This document shows positions 47,801 through 59,532 of a stretch of 64,000 nucleotides of DNA, piece by piece. Position 1 is the stretch's first letter. Every line of letters starts with the position of its first letter. The stretch is taken from contig QANZ01014758.1 in NCBI GenBank assembly GCA_003254925.1, forward strand, positions 16,593 through 80,592, read 5' to 3'. The translations under genes and the position numbers were made by a program. Source of the stretch: Chamaecrista fasciculata. Lineage: Eukaryota > Streptophyta > Magnoliopsida > Fabales > Fabaceae. The notes under the pieces are model-generated. The model saw only the letters and a list, made by a program, of their open reading frames with translations. It searched no databases and was not told where the DNA came from.

Positions 47801-49106
47801 TCATTTTGTCAGAAAAGCACTACACAAGTTCAAATTCTTACATTGAGACGAGACATCACTTTGCCAACACTATCGTTGGTAGATGCAGCGGCAATTGCCA
47901 CCTTAAGCCTAGCAGCATCTTTATAATCCTCCAAACTCACAGCATTAATTAACTGAGACTGTTGAGCACAAAACCATGTCAACTTTAAATGCCATGCACT
48001 CACCATGCCAGTTATAATGCATTAGTAATCATAAGCAAGCCAACAATTCCAAGCATATTGCTTTGACTAAGACCAAAACTACATTTGATTTAAATATCTA
48101 TCCAGACATCTTGTAGAAGACTTCACATGCAATAGAACAACAATATTAGGACAACACTGTCATCTCGGAGAATGAGCAAGGTATACTAGTGAAGCAACCA
48201 ACGCTACAAGAAAAGCATGTAACGACTTAGTTCAATAGTATACAAAAGAAAATTTGTTTCACATTTTTCTCAACCTCAGTCTTGAGCACAAAAACAAAAT
48301 AGCTAACAAAAATAACCATTTCTGCAGACAGTGAAGTAATTGTTATTACAAGAACCACTCGAGAAATAAATTCCAATAAAGGATTTCTTGGTATCGTGTT
48401 TTTTTTTTTTTGCCATTCCCCTCCTTCTTGGTTAACCTTAAATTACATCTCCTATAAAATCTTTCATGCCTAACAAAAAAAAATAAAAGTCAGTAGATAA
48501 TGCAGCCTAATGCAAAATCTAGTTCAGCCCCTGGCAAAACAAAAGAGACCATTTCCCAGACTATATAGTTAATTGTTACAACAAGAATGGCTTGAGAAAA
48601 AGAGAACTCAGTCTTGTAACAAGAAAATTCAATTAGAGGCATATCAATTATGATTTCCAATGCACCTTGAGAATAGAGACGAGACGCTCCTGCTCATCGA
48701 CCTCCTGAAAATGCTTCCACCACCGATCCCAATCCCACTCCTCCTCATCTTCCGGTTCAAGATTTTCCTTATTGGAGCCATTCTTATCACCGGAACAAGC
48801 AGCCTTGGACGCCGCACCTCGAGTCTCATCGCGGAGAGTGTTCAAATAGGAATCGAAGCGCTTGATGCCGCTCCTAATAAGGTCCTGAATGAGCGAATCC
48901 AATCGGCGATTGACGGAGTTATCAGAGGGCGACGGCGAGCCGGAGGCGTTATTGAGGCAACGGCAGAGCGCAGTGGCATCAGCAGAGAGAGAGTGAGGAT
49001 GGGAAGCGAAGTGAAGAGATGTTGCCTTGAGAGGGAAAGGCGACGAGAATTTGGGATTAGGGAAGTAAAGATTGGGAGGCGGAGGAGCAGAAGATATGGA
49101 AGCCAT
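41821..49106 (-). CDS. EX1: EXECUTER1, plastid singlet-oxygen sensor
   Basis: Eleven minus-strand exons: 48666-49106, 47842-47958, 47632-47697, 46915-47021, 46227-46308, 44763-45518, 44252-44375, 43944-44113, 42227-42301, 42017-42109, 41821-41910; 706 aa. The first 60 residues are Ser/Pro-rich with few acidic residues, as in a chloroplast transit peptide. A UVR-like segment (about 148-186, [15 protein letters not shown]) follows. VGWWSGIS and the region around residue 210-245 are strongly EX1-like. A Glu-rich stretch sits at about 375-392. The C-terminal DUF3506 holds [13 protein letters not shown], with W666 at the place of Arabidopsis W643, whose oxidation triggers EX1 turnover, and ends with [11 protein letters not shown]. 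In plants EX1 acts at grana margins with FtsH protease in singlet-oxygen retrograde signalling. The match to EX1 rather than EX2 is by overall sequence. Confidence 0.94.
43221..43372. mobile_element. MITE-like element, about 150 bp, in EX1 intron 8
   Basis: ATAAAGTTCCTTATATGTTT at the left is mirrored by AAAGATATAAGGAACTTTAC at the right, giving terminal inverted repeats of about 30 bp. The left end abuts a run of A. The target duplication is unclear. Confidence 0.55.
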
Positions 49107-49318
49107 GGATAGAGATTAGAGAATATCTTTCTATCTATCTAATGAATTATCTGTGTATGAATTTGTATTGTATGGATGTGTGAGAGAGAGAAAGGAAGAA
49201 AGTGAAATAGGAATTAGGAATAGTATGTGTGTGAATATATCAGAGCTTGTGTATGTGGCTATGAGGAAGAAGAAGGTGAGGCAGAATGAGACCACAGGAA
49301 AATGAAATAAAACAAATT

Positions 49319-49706
49319 GGCTTAAGTGCACTTTTGGTCCTTTAACTTTCGCAAAGGTTTCAATTTGGTCCCCTAACTTTTTTTGTTGCAATTTTGGTCC
49401 CCTAACTTTTGAAAAATTCTCAATTTAGTCCCCTAACTTTTTTTGTTATAATTTTGGTCCCCTAACTTTTGAAAACGTCTCACCGTAGGTCTCCTAACTT
49501 TCGCAAAAGTCTCAATTTTGGTCCCCTAACTTGGCACCAATGGTGAGACGTTTTCAAAAGTTAGGGGACCAAAATTGCAACAAAAAAGTTAGGGGACCAT
49601 GGTGAGACGTTTTCAAAAGTTAGGGGACCAAAATTGCAACAAAAAAAGTTAGGGGACCAAATTGAGACCTTTGTGAAAGTTAGGGGACCAAAAGTGCACT
49701 TAAGCC
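49319..49706. mobile_element. Mutator-type foldback element, 388 bp, 9-bp TSD, upstream of EX1
   Basis: The ends GGCTTAAGTGCACTTTTGG and its inverse are perfect for at least 22 bp, and the element is largely one long imperfect palindrome of GGTCCCCTAACTTTT phrases. AAACAAATT lies directly before (49310-49318) and after (49707-49715), the 9-bp target duplication of Mutator-like elements. It carries no coding capacity. It sits 213 bp upstream of the EX1 ATG, just beyond a possible TATA (TATAT near 49236), so inside the promoter. Confidence 0.9.
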
Positions 49707-49715
49707 AAACAAATT

Positions 49716-51570
49716 TAAGAGAAGTTTTTCTTTATCAAACCCTATATGTTAGTTTTAAATTTTTAAAAATTTTAAATTTCAATTAAGTTTATTTATATTA
49801 ATTTTATTCAAAGAATTAATTTTATGTAATTTATAACATGTGATATAAAATTATTTTAAATAAATATTTATTGACTCATTCAAAATATACAGAGTTTGTT
49901 GTTAATTTATTTGATAAAAATATAAAATTATTTAATAAAATTATGATAAATAATAAAATTGATCAAAATATCAAATTATAGAGAAGAAATTCACAATAAT
50001 CTAATTTTGAAGAAGGCATTAATAATAAACTAAAAATTGATATGAAATTTACACACCAAAAATATATTTTTTTTCCAAGAAATGAATGAGAGAATAAATA
50101 AAGGTGATAAAAGAAAATTTATGTTTGGGAAGAAACAAAGTGCAAACATGAGGCTGTGAAGAAGCTGGCTGTAAATTTTGGGATGGCTGGAAAAGAAAAA
50201 GATAGAGCAACATGGAGCTAATTGGATAAGGAATAGTTGAATTAATTTTTGATATTGTGGCCTTGTGGGGTTTGGTTTGGTGTGTAAAGTGTAAACAGAG
50301 TTATCCAAAATTCTAAATTTGAACAGATGGCACCTGACAATTACAAGTTGATGACTACAATGTAAATTGTATAATGAAGAAATCAGAAATTACCCTCAAT
50401 TAAGCAACGAGATAGGGATTTGAGATATATTGAGTACTTACGCTGTCTGAATATTCAAAATCGATAAGTACAATTTTTATTTTTTATTATCAATTATTTC
50501 ATTATAAAATGATCAAATATATACTCTACCAAAAAAATGATAAAATAAATATTTTCCATAATTAATTTTTTTTTTGGAGAAAGCCTAATAATAATAAGGA
50601 AGATATAATATCTCAATGTAAAATTTAATTAGGACAATTGAGATTGTAATTTGTAAACAATCATGAATCATGAACACTTTATATTGAGGGCGTGTCGCCG
50701 TGTCAGACACGTGTCTGTGTCCGTGTCCGACACCTGCACGACACTCACACGACACATATTCATAAGTTTCAAAATATAAAATTAATTTTTGTGATTTTAA
50801 CGTAACAAATAGTATAAAATAATGACATATATTATGAATAGATATTATTTTTAAAGTTTTTATCAAAATTTATAAATTTTTAATTATTTATATATAAATA
50901 TATGTCGTGTTATGTCATGTAATTTTAAGAATTTAGCGTGTCAATGTGCCGTGTCTATACCCGTGTCAATGTCTATGCTTGATCGGTAAACACTAAAAGA
51001 TGTGACACTTTCGACTTGGGGAATACCTCAAGTTGTGGCTCCCTTTGTCCTTCGCGTCTTAGCTACAAAGTTCCTAGTTGAGAAGGTTTTAACAAAATAA
51101 GTGGATTAAATTCATTACAAAATATTATATTTCTATATTTTCATAATTAATTTATATATTTAATTCAGGTTTTCTAAATTTTGAGACTCAGTAATGTAGT
51201 TTAAGAATCTACATATTGTAAATGAAGAAAGAGGATGAGAACGATTGTATCAAGGACCACAAGCATAGAAAAAATCCTTTCAGCTAAGCTAACACAGTAT
51301 AGAACCCATTTACAGAAGGAAATCATCTGAGATTATATTAAACAAGGAAATACTTCAACAATACATTGCTTAAACAACTAAATCATTTTCCATTATTTTG
51401 TTCTCCTTCTTCCATCATTTTTTTTTCATTTTGGTACATGCAGACTTTTCAAACCTTCCTCCACTAATCACAGCTTGTGGCTCCCTTTCTTCCTTTTGAC
51501 AATCATACACAGAAACCTCTTGAGAATAGTTTGTTACCAATCTCTTTACAGGCCAAAGTCAGAGAGATAA
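49716..51570. other. Intergenic, EX1 promoter side and PYD3 3' flank
   Basis: AT-rich sequence without a supported gene, apart from the repeat at 50686-50985. Confidence 0.5.
50686..50985 (+). repeat. GTGTCGTGTC-type MITE-like repeat, fuller copy
   Basis: It begins with GGGCGTGTCGCCGTGTCAGA and palindromic ACACGTGTCTGTGTCC phrases and ends with CCGTGTCTATACCCGTGTCA. The right half from about 50855 matches 3555-3690. GTGTC/GACAC motifs at both ends point to a non-autonomous DNA element; I could not fix the exact borders. Confidence 0.5.
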
Positions 51571-54500
51571 TTACAATGACTTCTTATTCAACAAGGGGTC
51601 ACTGATGACTTGAGGCTCAAAGTCCGGTTTCAGATAGCGAGCAAGTGTGTCTGCATACAAATCATAACGTGCAGTCATTCTGAATCCCCATTTGTCTTTC
51701 AACTGCCTGCACAAGTTGAGATTCATGTCTGCAATGATTAAGCCATCCCTGTTGCGAGATAACGATGGAGTGCACGAAGCATCGGGTGCTGAGAAATGAC
51801 TCGATCCATAGAAATGACCGAAATCAGGATGTGCTGGCTTTCCATCTCCAGAAGTGAAAGGGTTGGGGAATGTCTCAGTACCGACACGGTTGATTGAAGC
51901 AACAAAATAACTATTTGCTATTGCAGCATTACGTGCCTGAAAGAACCATTATATACAGAAAAAGCACACAAGCTGTTAGAGATTTATAATAAAAACTAAT
52001 CACAAGCCTTCACTTCACAACATAACTTTTGAATTTAAATGGTGTTTGAAATGACCCGAGAACATCTTAAAGATCACGTGGTTAAGAAGAACTCGGTCAT
52101 TGCCACTGTGGTAGAGATTATAATAAAAACTAATCATGGTAATCATCGACTTAATAGATTTTGGAGTTCAAATAGTATTTGACTATTATGCAGATTTTCA
52201 ACTAGCAAGAAGTCTGGTCAGGCGAGACCAAAAGCCAATTTCATGGTAAATGTCACAGTATAGTATCAGCATCTGATTCTTGTTATAACACATTAAGAAA
52301 GTGCCAGATTCAACCAAAGAATAATCTATATGAACAACAAGACGTATTAATTTTCCAGATTTTAGTATTCAATTTCAGCAATAATTATAAAACAACTGAC
52401 CTCTATTGGCCACATTGGCTCGCTGAGTTCACCAACAGTAGCAGATGGGTTGAAAACAATCTCTGCACCATTCAAGCCAAAGGCTAACCAATTTAAAGGA
52501 TGGTGCCTACCATAACATATGTTAATGGCAATCTTTCCATATGCTGTTTCAAATACTGGGTGGCCAGTACTTCCCTCCATATAATATGTACTCTCATTGA
52601 AGTCCCCAACTCTCGGTATATGGTTCTGTTAAAATTACACGTTCAAAAGATAACTGAATGTCTATAAATGAAAGAGAATATTTTGCATCAATAAAACCTC
52701 GTGCATTTACCTTACGATGCTTCCCAATTATATTGCCATGATTCCCAATTACAACAGCAGTATTCCAAAGAACCTCTCCATGATTAATATCTCTCTCGAG
52801 AATTGGACTTATAATGACCATGTTATATTTCAAAGCAAAACTTTTCAGAAACTGTGTTGATTCTCCATCAACAGGTTCAGCAAATTCACACCACCTCTTC
52901 TCTCGCGTGCAGAATGCAAATGGCATCATCCATGCTTCCTGCATCAAAGTGATATTAAACCTTTTGGGATTTCAAGATCTTAGTGAGATGTCATACAGAA
53001 AACTTTGATGCTCACAAATAACCTACTTGCAAGCATAATATGTTGACTCCTGAAGCACCGGCTGCATCAATTATTGGCTTTAGCTTCTCAAATATAGCCC
53101 TCTTTTGTTCCAAAAAGGGAGCAGTTGTTGGAAGGGCAATAGAGTTCTGAATCAGACCAACCCTAACTACTCGAGGTTCCCTCAATAGTTCTTGGTCAGC
53201 ACGAAATGAGAAAGCCTGAAAAAAAAAATAACCAGTACAAAATCATCAGTGCCACCAGAGATGTAGACAAAATAACTGAGATTTCAAACATTATGAAATA
53301 AGTTTTGGATAAGAGCAATGACTTCTAAGTTCTAACAGTGGATAAGAACAAAAATAAACAAATAAAAAACTTGGTGGCCCCACAATCATGTTGTGAGAGA
53401 ATCAGGGTGTGCTTGGTAAGATTGAAAATGGAAGAAATGATAAGTGACACTGACAGTATTTGTACATAAAACGTATGTCAAGCTCAAAATAGTACATCCT
53501 CATTTTCTATCACCATGAACACCCCTAGGCTTCACAATTCAGACATCACAAGACTCATAAGACAGCGAAGACTCATTAGTCCGAAGCCAAGTGGTTTCAC
53601 TTCCTCTAAAGCGTTATTTGAAATTTATCTTGTTTCTCATACATAAGAAAGATGCAAACTTTGTCTCAGTATGTAAAAAATTTAAACTTTGAAAGCCTGT
53701 ACCACAGTCACCCTGATTCAAATTGCAGTTTCAGTTCAGATTTCAGAGATATATGTGATCACTTGGAGAGAATAAAGGAACAAACAAATGAATTCAAGGA
53801 TCAAAACAGCCTATGATACACAAATTCTTAATTTCATGATATTTTATCTATTATGTTTAGAGCACACACTTTTCATATTTTATATGTCAAAAATACAAAA
53901 GTTCCACTAGAACAATAAGCAAATCCAGTTATCTATGCATAAAAATACAAAAGTCAGTGATAGGGTTGTATTCATATTACATACTTGGAGGTCAAATCCA
54001 TGTTTGGCCGAGAGAGCTGTAACAGATTCTGGAAGAGAAATTGTATCAAGTGCTTTTCCACAATTAAGCCCAAGAAGCAAGCGGCTAACTTCCTGCAATA
54101 TTATACTAGTACACCATTAGAAAGACAATATAACTAGGTTTGATCACAACAGTTAGTTAATTCTCAAAGGAATGATAAAAATCATTTAGCAGTTCAATAG
54201 ATTCCAGAGTTATACAAGTAACAGTAAATGAAGATAGTCAACAAGTGAATCAACCTCTCCCCTTCTCTATCACTGACTTACATTAGAAAATGACATAATA
54301 CAGGGATGTGAAGCCTAAAATTCATGCTCACAATGTCAGCATCATTTACTGAAATAGTGTGCTGATCATAATACTGCTCAATCAAAATCAATGCTTGTAA
54401 TCTTCTCTCTTCAGCAGTTTCTTTAGGAAATATAAATGTAATTAGCTAATGTCTTTTTAGTCCCTAGGAACTAAGAAAACTGTAAATACCAGTAACTGAT

Positions 54501-54853
54501 CATCTCAGTATCACATAAATATACCAAATTAAACCAGGCGCAGCAATTTAAAAAAATCAACCATCTCAAAATGGAACGGGTTGACTTCATGAATCGTCTT
54601 TAGAAAAAGCAGAACTGAACTCAATAATCCTCATATCAAATTCAGAACAGTTTCATAAGTAAACACAAACACAGAATCTCAAAAAGAAAGAAAGAATTGA
54701 AGAATGAAACTCCACCTGAAAGTGCTGGGGCTGGAGATTTTCCTTAAGAAGACGATGAAGTGAATCATAGCCACTGATAGAACCATCGCTCGAGGCCTTG
54801 AATTCTTCATTGGCTTCCCCGTTTTGCATTTCGGTGTCTTGCGTCTTCTCCAT
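51571..54853 (-). CDS. PYD3: Beta-ureidopropionase (N-carbamoyl-beta-alanine amidohydrolase)
   Basis: Six minus-strand exons in phase 0: 54716-54853, 53985-54092, 53027-53215, 52711-52938, 52401-52625, 51571-51936; 417 aa, the usual plant length. It is a nitrilase-superfamily enzyme: the catalytic Glu is E146 in [12 protein letters not shown], Lys K221 in [13 protein letters not shown], and Cys C258 in NICYGRHHP. The sequence around [12 protein letters not shown] and [12 protein letters not shown] is almost invariant in the family. It hydrolyses N-carbamoyl-beta-alanine and N-carbamoyl-beta-aminoisobutyrate to beta-alanine or beta-aminoisobutyrate, CO2 and ammonia, the last step of reductive pyrimidine catabolism, in the cytosol. 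The start is the first ATG (MEKTQDTEM). No signal or membrane segment is seen. Confidence 0.96.
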
Positions 54854-55223
54854 CTTCAACCAGCGAAAATGAATTTTAGTTGAGGATGATCCGCAAGCTC
54901 GTATCGAGATTCATTCATATAGAAGCTGTTAATTGTCCTTTTCTTATAATGAGACGTTCGGAGAAAGGAAGCGTCTATAAAAAAACAAAATATTATTTTA
55001 AGATTATTTTTAAGATCCGCGTATAATTATTGAAATAATATTTTTTTTCTTAAATAATTTAATGATGAAGAATTGTTCATTCATCACAAGATTATTAGGT
55101 TTTATATTTTATCATGCTTTCAATCATAATTCATAAATAATTTCTTAACTAATTCAGTCAAACGAATCTCACTGGCATTCGGCAAAAAAAAAAAAAAAAG
55201 AATCTTACTGGTATCTAGAAAAA
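54854..55223. other. Intergenic, PYD3 promoter
   Basis: Short AT-rich region upstream of PYD3 with a poly-A run near 55185-55199. No clear promoter motif was assigned. Confidence 0.4.
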
Positions 55224-55760
55224 GACTAAAGTCCACTTTTGGTCCCATAACTTTGGCAAAGGTTTCAATTGTTGGAGATTATAGGGCGAGCGCAGCGGAA
55301 AAAGTGCAAAATTAAAATTTTCACAAAAACCTAATAATCTCCACCCAGGATCCACTATTGGTGTTTATACCACCGAGAAAAGAAGTTTACCTAAATCAAA
55401 CAGTTGTTTTGAAATTTGCGATTCCGAGAAGTCCACTGGTTTGTGTCCTTCCTCTGCCGGTGATCCACACGAACAATTTGGCAGATATCCAGGTGCTAGC
55501 CTTCAATCTCTTCTCCAAGAGATTCCGGGAACTGATCTACAATCTTGAGTTCTCAAAAACACTTCTTGAAAACTCCAAGATTTGGTGGCGCAGAACCAAG
55601 CATCAAATTCTTGGACACACAACTCAAGGGTTGTGCGACTTTCTCTCTCTATCTCACTTAACTTGCCTAAACCCTTAAGTTTCAGGGTTTTCACAAAACT
55701 CTCTTTCGCCCACTTGGAATAGGCGAATTTTTCTCACTTCCAACTAGGGTTATGTGACTT
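55224..55760. mobile_element. Nested transposon remnants
   Basis: GACTAAAGTCCACTTTTGG with GTCCCATAAC resembles the TIR of the Mutator-type elements at 49319 and 60406. It breaks off at about 55269, where TGTTGGAGATTATAGGGCG and then GAGCGCAGCGGAAAA begin, a start typical of a plant LTR. The following 480 bp are less AT-rich than their surroundings and hold no intact gene. The right border and the target duplication were not found. Confidence 0.45.
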
Positions 55761-55979
55761 GTGTAGGCTAAACATGATTCATCTTATATTTTAAAGCTAA
55801 CATGAGATTTTGACTAAATTTTAATATTTAGAAATATACCAATATATTTATTTTTTGTTTGTTTTTACAAAATTTGATCTTGGAACTAAAATGTATTGAC
55901 ATTTTTTTGTTGTTGGCATTTCTAACATCCAAGCTTAGAATTGAGTGATTAAAATAAAAATATAGATGTAACCAAAAAA

Positions 55980-56230
55980 AATAAAAGTATAGAGTAAACT
56001 AACAATTTTGTCTATAAAAGATAAACGAATCGACAATTCAATCCCTGAAAAGATTAAGATATATATTTTGTCCTTAAAAGATCAAAATGATATATACTAT
56101 TTAGTCCCTAAAAGATTAAAATACTATATTATTTAGTGCAAAAAAAGGACTAATTACTATACTATTTTGATTTTTTAGAAACTAAACTGTATATTTCATT
56201 ATTTCAAGGACTGAGTTGTCAACTTAGTAA
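55980..56230. repeat. Foldback-like repeat of the 'TCCCTAAAAGATTAAA' type
   Basis: Phrases such as TTTGTCCTTAAAAGATCAAA and TTTAGTCCCTAAAAGATT on the left are answered by TTTCAAGGACTGAGTTGTCA on the right. It resembles 31128-31402 and the tract in GGP intron 1. The borders are not exact. Confidence 0.35.
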
Positions 56231-56239
56231 TATTTTTTT

Positions 56240-56795
56240 GGCAAAACACCCTTTCGTGCCCCTAACGTTTGCGGTGATTTTCAATTATGCCCCTAACGTT
56301 TCATTTGTATCAGTTGTGCCCCCAATGTGAAACGTTAGTTTCAATTATGGACCCTCGTTAGTGTATCGTTTTTCGAACTTTTGAGCTTCGATCCCTGTTC
56401 ATTTCAGTTTGTTTTGATAAATGAGTTTATGGGTACTCATTTTGGGCTCCTAAGGATCATTTTGCATATGAAAAATTTGAGAAAAATGCTTCGTTTTTTG
56501 TCCTTTTTGGGGTTCATCGGGTCCATTTTCTTCGGATTTGGAGCTAGTTTGAGCTTAATCTTTGAAATTGATCTAAGGAATCAAGTTTTTGATGTCCGAA
56601 AATTAAAACCCATATGGAATCTGATTAAAACCAAGCTCAAATCGTGCGAAAATGGTGTTTTTTTGTGGATGATTGAAATTTGGGGCATAATTGAAACTAA
56701 CGTTTCACATTGGGGGTACAACTAACACAAATGAAACAATAGGGGCATAATTGAAAATTATCACAAACGTTAGGGGCACGAAAATGTGTTTTGCC
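56240..56795. mobile_element. Mutator-type element, 556 bp, 9-bp TSD TATTTTTTT
   Basis: The left end GGCAAAACACCCTTTCGTGC and the inverted right end agree over about 70 bp, including repeated GCCCCTAACGTTT phrases. TATTTTTTT directly precedes (56231-56239) and follows (56796-56804) the element. The target is low-complexity, but length and position are exact. The interior includes a 114-codon open frame (56381-56725) with no recognisable domain. The element ends 321 bp upstream of the next gene's ATG. Confidence 0.75.
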
Positions 56796-57116
56796 TATTT
56801 TTTTTTGGATTAAATTGTTAGTTTACTCTAAAGTGTAGTACTTTGATGTTAGTGCACCCAATAATACAGCCGCCACGTGTTACTTTGCTATTGAGTGCTC
56901 TAGCCTTGACTTGCAGGTTAGGAATTCCCTTTTGAAGACGAAAACGTTTTATTGTAAGCCCCCTCATTAGTCATCATCGAGATTTCTCATATCTTCTTTC
57001 CAAAATTAACTTCACAGTTTTTCAGCTGAGAAAGCTCAAGAAAATGTGAGAAAATATATTTGCTTCGCGAATCGCTTGCTTGGGTTTTGTTTCTTCTGAG
57101 AAATCCAAAGAAAAAA

Positions 57117-59532
57117 ATGCCGGGAAACGGTGAGGACGATGATGGCCCGCCTAGAGCTTCTTCTTCTTCTTCGACCACCAGGGTCCGAGCTAGACCCGAC
57201 CCTTTCTTGGTGACTTGTAGGTGCTTCAGCTTTCTCACCAGTTTGGCTGCCATTCTCTGCATCGCCGTCAATGTCCTATCCGCCGTCCGATCCTTCAAAA
57301 ACGGATCTGATGTATGTTAACTACTCTTCTTTTTCTACCTTTCTGAGATTTTTCCATTTTGCTTCATATGGTGTTCACTGTTAATTTCTCGTTCTTGTGA
57401 CTGGTTTTTAGGTTTTCGATGGCATATTTCGGTGTTACGCGGTGTTGATAGCTTTTCTCGTGGTTCTGGCCGAAACGGAATGGGGTTTCATAATCAAGTT
57501 CTGGCAGGTTTGTTTTCTTGATCATCATATGGATTTCTTTTGGATCGCTCTATGTTGTGGTTACTGTTAATATTGCTCCCACAATCTAACTAGATTTTGC
57601 TGTATTTTACAGGTATTGGGATACTGGCCAGGCAGGGGTATGCTGCAGATCTTGTATGTCTCTCCGCTTTAGTGTCATCTCTAACTTCACTTGCCTTATG
57701 ATGTATAAATTATAAACTTATAATAGTGTGATACATGATAGTAGATGTTTAGTTTGCTAGTTGAAGTAGGGCCAATGCTGGATTTTCTTATTTTGTATAT
57801 ATGAGCCGTGGTAGTTACATACATTATTAATTGATTGTTAGTTATTCGAATGCTGGGAAATATTGTGAGATAGCTAACTTGGCATAGAATTAGGACCCGA
57901 TTATAGTTGTACCACAGTACATTGATTTGCATGGTTGGTTGGTTTCTGAGTCTTGTTTTACTTTCGGCAGTGTTGCAGTAATGACAAGGGCTTTCCCTGA
58001 CTATACTGGGGAGAAAAATGAGCTTGTTCTTCTTCAGAACATAGCGTGCTATTTGCTTCTTGCTTGTGGTGCAGTTTATGTCATTTCGGTAAGATTATTA
58101 AAGACAGCAAACTATTCAGTCAAGAGTGTATTAGTGACTTTTTCTTCTAAATGTATGCCACAGTTTTTGTTGCTAACTACCAGCGAAAACAAGTATGGTT
58201 TATATTAATAATACAAAACAATTTGATGCTTATAAATACATTTTCTCCCTTTGAAGGGGGGTTTTTTGTTTTTCACTCTTATAATTGACTTGGGAAAACT
58301 AGTCCAAGATATATTGTCAAACTGAGGAAAAGTTAGTAATTAAAATTTAGGTGTATATGACCTAAATTTACTTTTTTGCATATTCTTTTTTTAATGAATT
58401 CTTACATATTAAGAGATTTTAACTTATACTGTGTTCTCTTGCCCATAATACGTGTTCAGTTCCCACGTTCGATTCTCTCTTTTGAACAGAATTCAGATAG
58501 TTTCTTACTTTATTATTTATTAAGCTCTTGCTCCTTACTTTCTTCTATTATCTTAATATTGTTCTGCTCGGAGCATAATACAAAGCTAATGGTCTTCCCT
58601 TTGCTTACTTTGTATTGTAATACCAACTCAAGGGAGTACTATGCATTGGTTTTCTTAAACGAGCTCGTCAGCAGCAGGAGATCACAAGAGATCAAGCAGT
58701 CAAAGATCTAGAGGTAGGCTGTTACATTGCAATGTTATGACCAATTTGTAGGTTTCCCTCTGTTTGCATGCCTGTATCTCTAATTATTTGTCTTTCCTAT
58801 ATGTCGAAGATGCTAAATGAACTAGAGACTGGAGAGCTCTTGGATTTTCCTTTGTTACATTGTATGTGTAAATTCAAATATAGGAGATGAATTTTCTTCA
58901 TATCATTCATAAGATAAAGTATGAATATATAAATACATGGGTAAAAGATCCTATATTAGGAAATCCATTTTCTGAATCCCTATGAACATGTCTATACAGT
59001 TAATGAGATTATATCTTGGTCAACTCTGATAATTTATATTGATTATGTACAACTCATAACAGCATGCAAGTCTGGAAAACAAAACTTGATGCATTTGATT
59101 GCAATCTGAATTGACTCTCGGCAATTTCTTGATTCTTGGATGTTTGTGAACAATTGATTATATAATTATGCTGCATTTAAAAAGAGAGGAAAAAAAGGCA
59201 TGAAAGGTTTTCATTTTTTTTTATTGTTAAATTATTCTAGCCCTATTACGAGAGTTTTTGTCCTCTTATTTGTGATTTGTTGTCCCTCTTTCAAGTCTAT
59301 CATCGTTGACAGAAATTAAACACAACCATACATGGATTGAGTTTTAAGTTGTCGCTATTAATTGCTCCGATATAATTATTACTTCTTTACTTATCCTGTT
59401 GACCTATTATCTTCATTCTATAGATGCATTACTTTTATTAGATGATTTACATTGGTTCTATAATACTCTTACCAGGAGTTGCAACGGCGTAAAGAAGAAC
59501 TTGAACAACTACTTCTCCAAGAAAGGGTTTGA
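57117..59532 (+). CDS. COPI-associated/TVP15-like small membrane protein
   Basis: Six exons, 57117-57311, 57412-57507, 57613-57653, 57971-58088, 58633-58713 and 59476-59532, encode 195 aa. The N-terminus is a short acidic and Ser-rich cytosolic tail (MPGNGEDDDG). Hydrophobic segments lie at about 37-57 (FSFLTSLAAILCIAVNVLSA), 72-88, and 134-154 (ACYLLLACGAVYVISGVLCI). A charged helix with heptad leucines closes the protein (QQQEITRDQAVKDLEELQRR). The conserved GYWPGRGMLQIF in the middle points to the COPI-associated/TVP15 family of Golgi membrane proteins. The biochemical role in plants is not known to me; vesicle traffic is assumed from the family. Plant sequences of this type are usually annotated only as COPI-associated or unknown. 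Confidence 0.8.

Noticed and set aside
48660..49112. Plus-strand open frame of 150 codons
   Set aside because: Antisense to EXECUTER1 exon 1; the Arg-rich translation is the shadow of the transit-peptide region.
56381..56725. 114-codon open frame as a host gene
   Set aside because: It lies wholly inside the Mutator-type element, has no recognisable domain and no splice context.
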